From: an uncultured Ectothiorhodospiraceae bacterium
Lineage (GTDB): Bacteria; Pseudomonadota; Gammaproteobacteria; CAMYNG01
Assembly (NCBI GenBank): GCA_947259765.1
Contig: CAMYNG010000005.1
Span: forward strand, 1-64,000
Direction: 5' to 3'
DNA length: 64,000 nt
In this document: one piece after another, positions 63,705 through 64,000 of the stretch
How the letters are laid out: each line of letters opens with the position of its first letter
How positions within the stretch are numbered: position 1 is the first letter of the stretch
Position numbers and translations under genes: made by a program
Notes under the pieces: generated by a model
Told to the model about the DNA's origin: nothing
Seen by the model: only the letters and a program-made list of their open reading frames with translations
Databases searched by the model: none

Positions 63705-64000
63705 ATGAAAATTCTTATTCTCGGTGCCGGCCAGGTCGGTTCCTCGCTGGCCGCGAATCTGGCCAGTGAAGCCAACGATATTACTGTCGTGGACTCTGAC
63801 GAGTTCGTTTTGCGCTCGCTGCAGGATCGTCTTGATATCGGTACGGTTTATGGCGCCGCTTCCCATCCGGACATATTGCGTCGCGCCGGTGCCGATGATG
63901 CGGAGATGATCATTGCCGTGACCGATAACGATGAGACCAACATGGTGGCCTGCCAGGTTGCCTACACAATTTTTCATACCCCCACCAAGATCGCACGCGT
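63705..64000 (+). CDS. trkA: Trk potassium uptake regulatory protein TrkA, N-terminal part (cut by window edge)
   Basis: The frame opens at ATG 63705 and stays open to the window end (98 codons). It is the first RCK/TrkA-N Rossmann domain: [20 protein letters not shown] (dinucleotide loop), the acidic VVDSDE end of beta-2 and [20 protein letters not shown]. TrkA gates the TrkH/TrkG potassium channel in response to NAD(H) and ATP. Location after ntrYX and rsmB matches Pseudomonas and E. coli neighbours. The second half lies outside the window. Confidence 0.95.
   Translation, partial: MKILILGAGQVGSSLAANLASEANDITVVDSDEFVLRSLQDRLDIGTVYGAASHPDILRRAGADDAEMIIAVTDNDETNMVACQVAYTIFHTPTKIAR

Overview
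The window looks like part of a gammaproteobacterial chromosome, not a plasmid or phage. The evidence is gene order and gene content: a dgcH-like/EEP/dsbA/cytochrome c4/cytochrome c5/engB/polA/DUF2782/thrB block, and a hemF-tsaC-topA-smg-dprA-LysM / def-fmt-rsmB-DUF4390-ntrY-ntrX-trkA block. From memory of Pseudomonas aeruginosa, both blocks lie close to oriC, on opposite sides of it; here they are only about 20 kb apart. A full type I Ccm system, diheme and monoheme cytochromes c, a TRAP transporter, a beta-carbonic anhydrase and a single-domain globin suggest a free-living respiratory bacterium. No rRNA, tRNA, CRISPR array, transposase or phage gene was seen.

Layout. 1-4172 (minus): diguanylate cyclase (cut by the window edge), EEP-family hydrolase, catabolic-type acetolactate synthase, DsbA. 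4347-11464 (plus): ccmABCDEFGHI as one tightly overlapped operon. 11715-17515 (plus): three signalling genes (REC-histidine kinase, large dCache hybrid kinase with two REC domains and an HPt, REC-HD-GYP). 17620-18638 (minus): cytochromes c4 and c5. 18848-19465 (plus): engB, followed on the other strand by a candidate small RNA with three C-rich hairpin loops. 19862-20941: ada. 20989-25763: a compact locus resembling poly-N-acetylglucosamine synthesis, bracketed by a perfect 18-bp direct repeat. 25822-30877: polA (minus), then a LOG-family gene, a DUF2782 gene and thrB (plus). 30878-31271: a non-coding stretch with DnaA boxes and an IHF-type site. 31272-38607: TRAP permeases, lipoprotein, carbonic anhydrase, PsiE-like protein, globin, a CDGSH/glutamate-synthase-like fusion and a TRAP binding protein. 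38909-49329: GGDEF-EAL protein, uvrD, HPt-REC-REC-GGEEF protein, a hydrolase-like/thioredoxin fusion, a kinase ATPase-domain fragment, an outer-membrane barrel and a patatin. 49384-64000: the conserved hemF-to-trkA block.

How the parts may work together. DsbA, CcmG, CcmH and the thioredoxin fusion handle periplasmic thiols, and the Ccm system matures cytochromes such as the two encoded nearby. Four proteins make or break c-di-GMP (a partial GGDEF-type protein, an HD-GYP, a GGDEF-EAL and a GGEEF protein). The window also holds a PgaC-like synthase; in E. coli the equivalent synthase is activated by c-di-GMP, so a link is plausible but not shown here.

Most notable: the PNAG-like locus whose PgaB-like protein has its two domains in the opposite order to E. 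coli PgaB and which sits between direct repeats; the sRNA in the polA/engB neighbourhood, where Spot 42 and ErsA are found; the DnaA-box/IHF cluster; an NtrX-like regulator that has lost the Walker A lysine, the Walker B aspartate and the GAFTGA loop; and a hydrolase-fold/thioredoxin fusion with glycine at the nucleophile position. Two families of short tandem heptamer or nonamer repeats also occur between genes, and one supplies the last codons of the HD-GYP gene.
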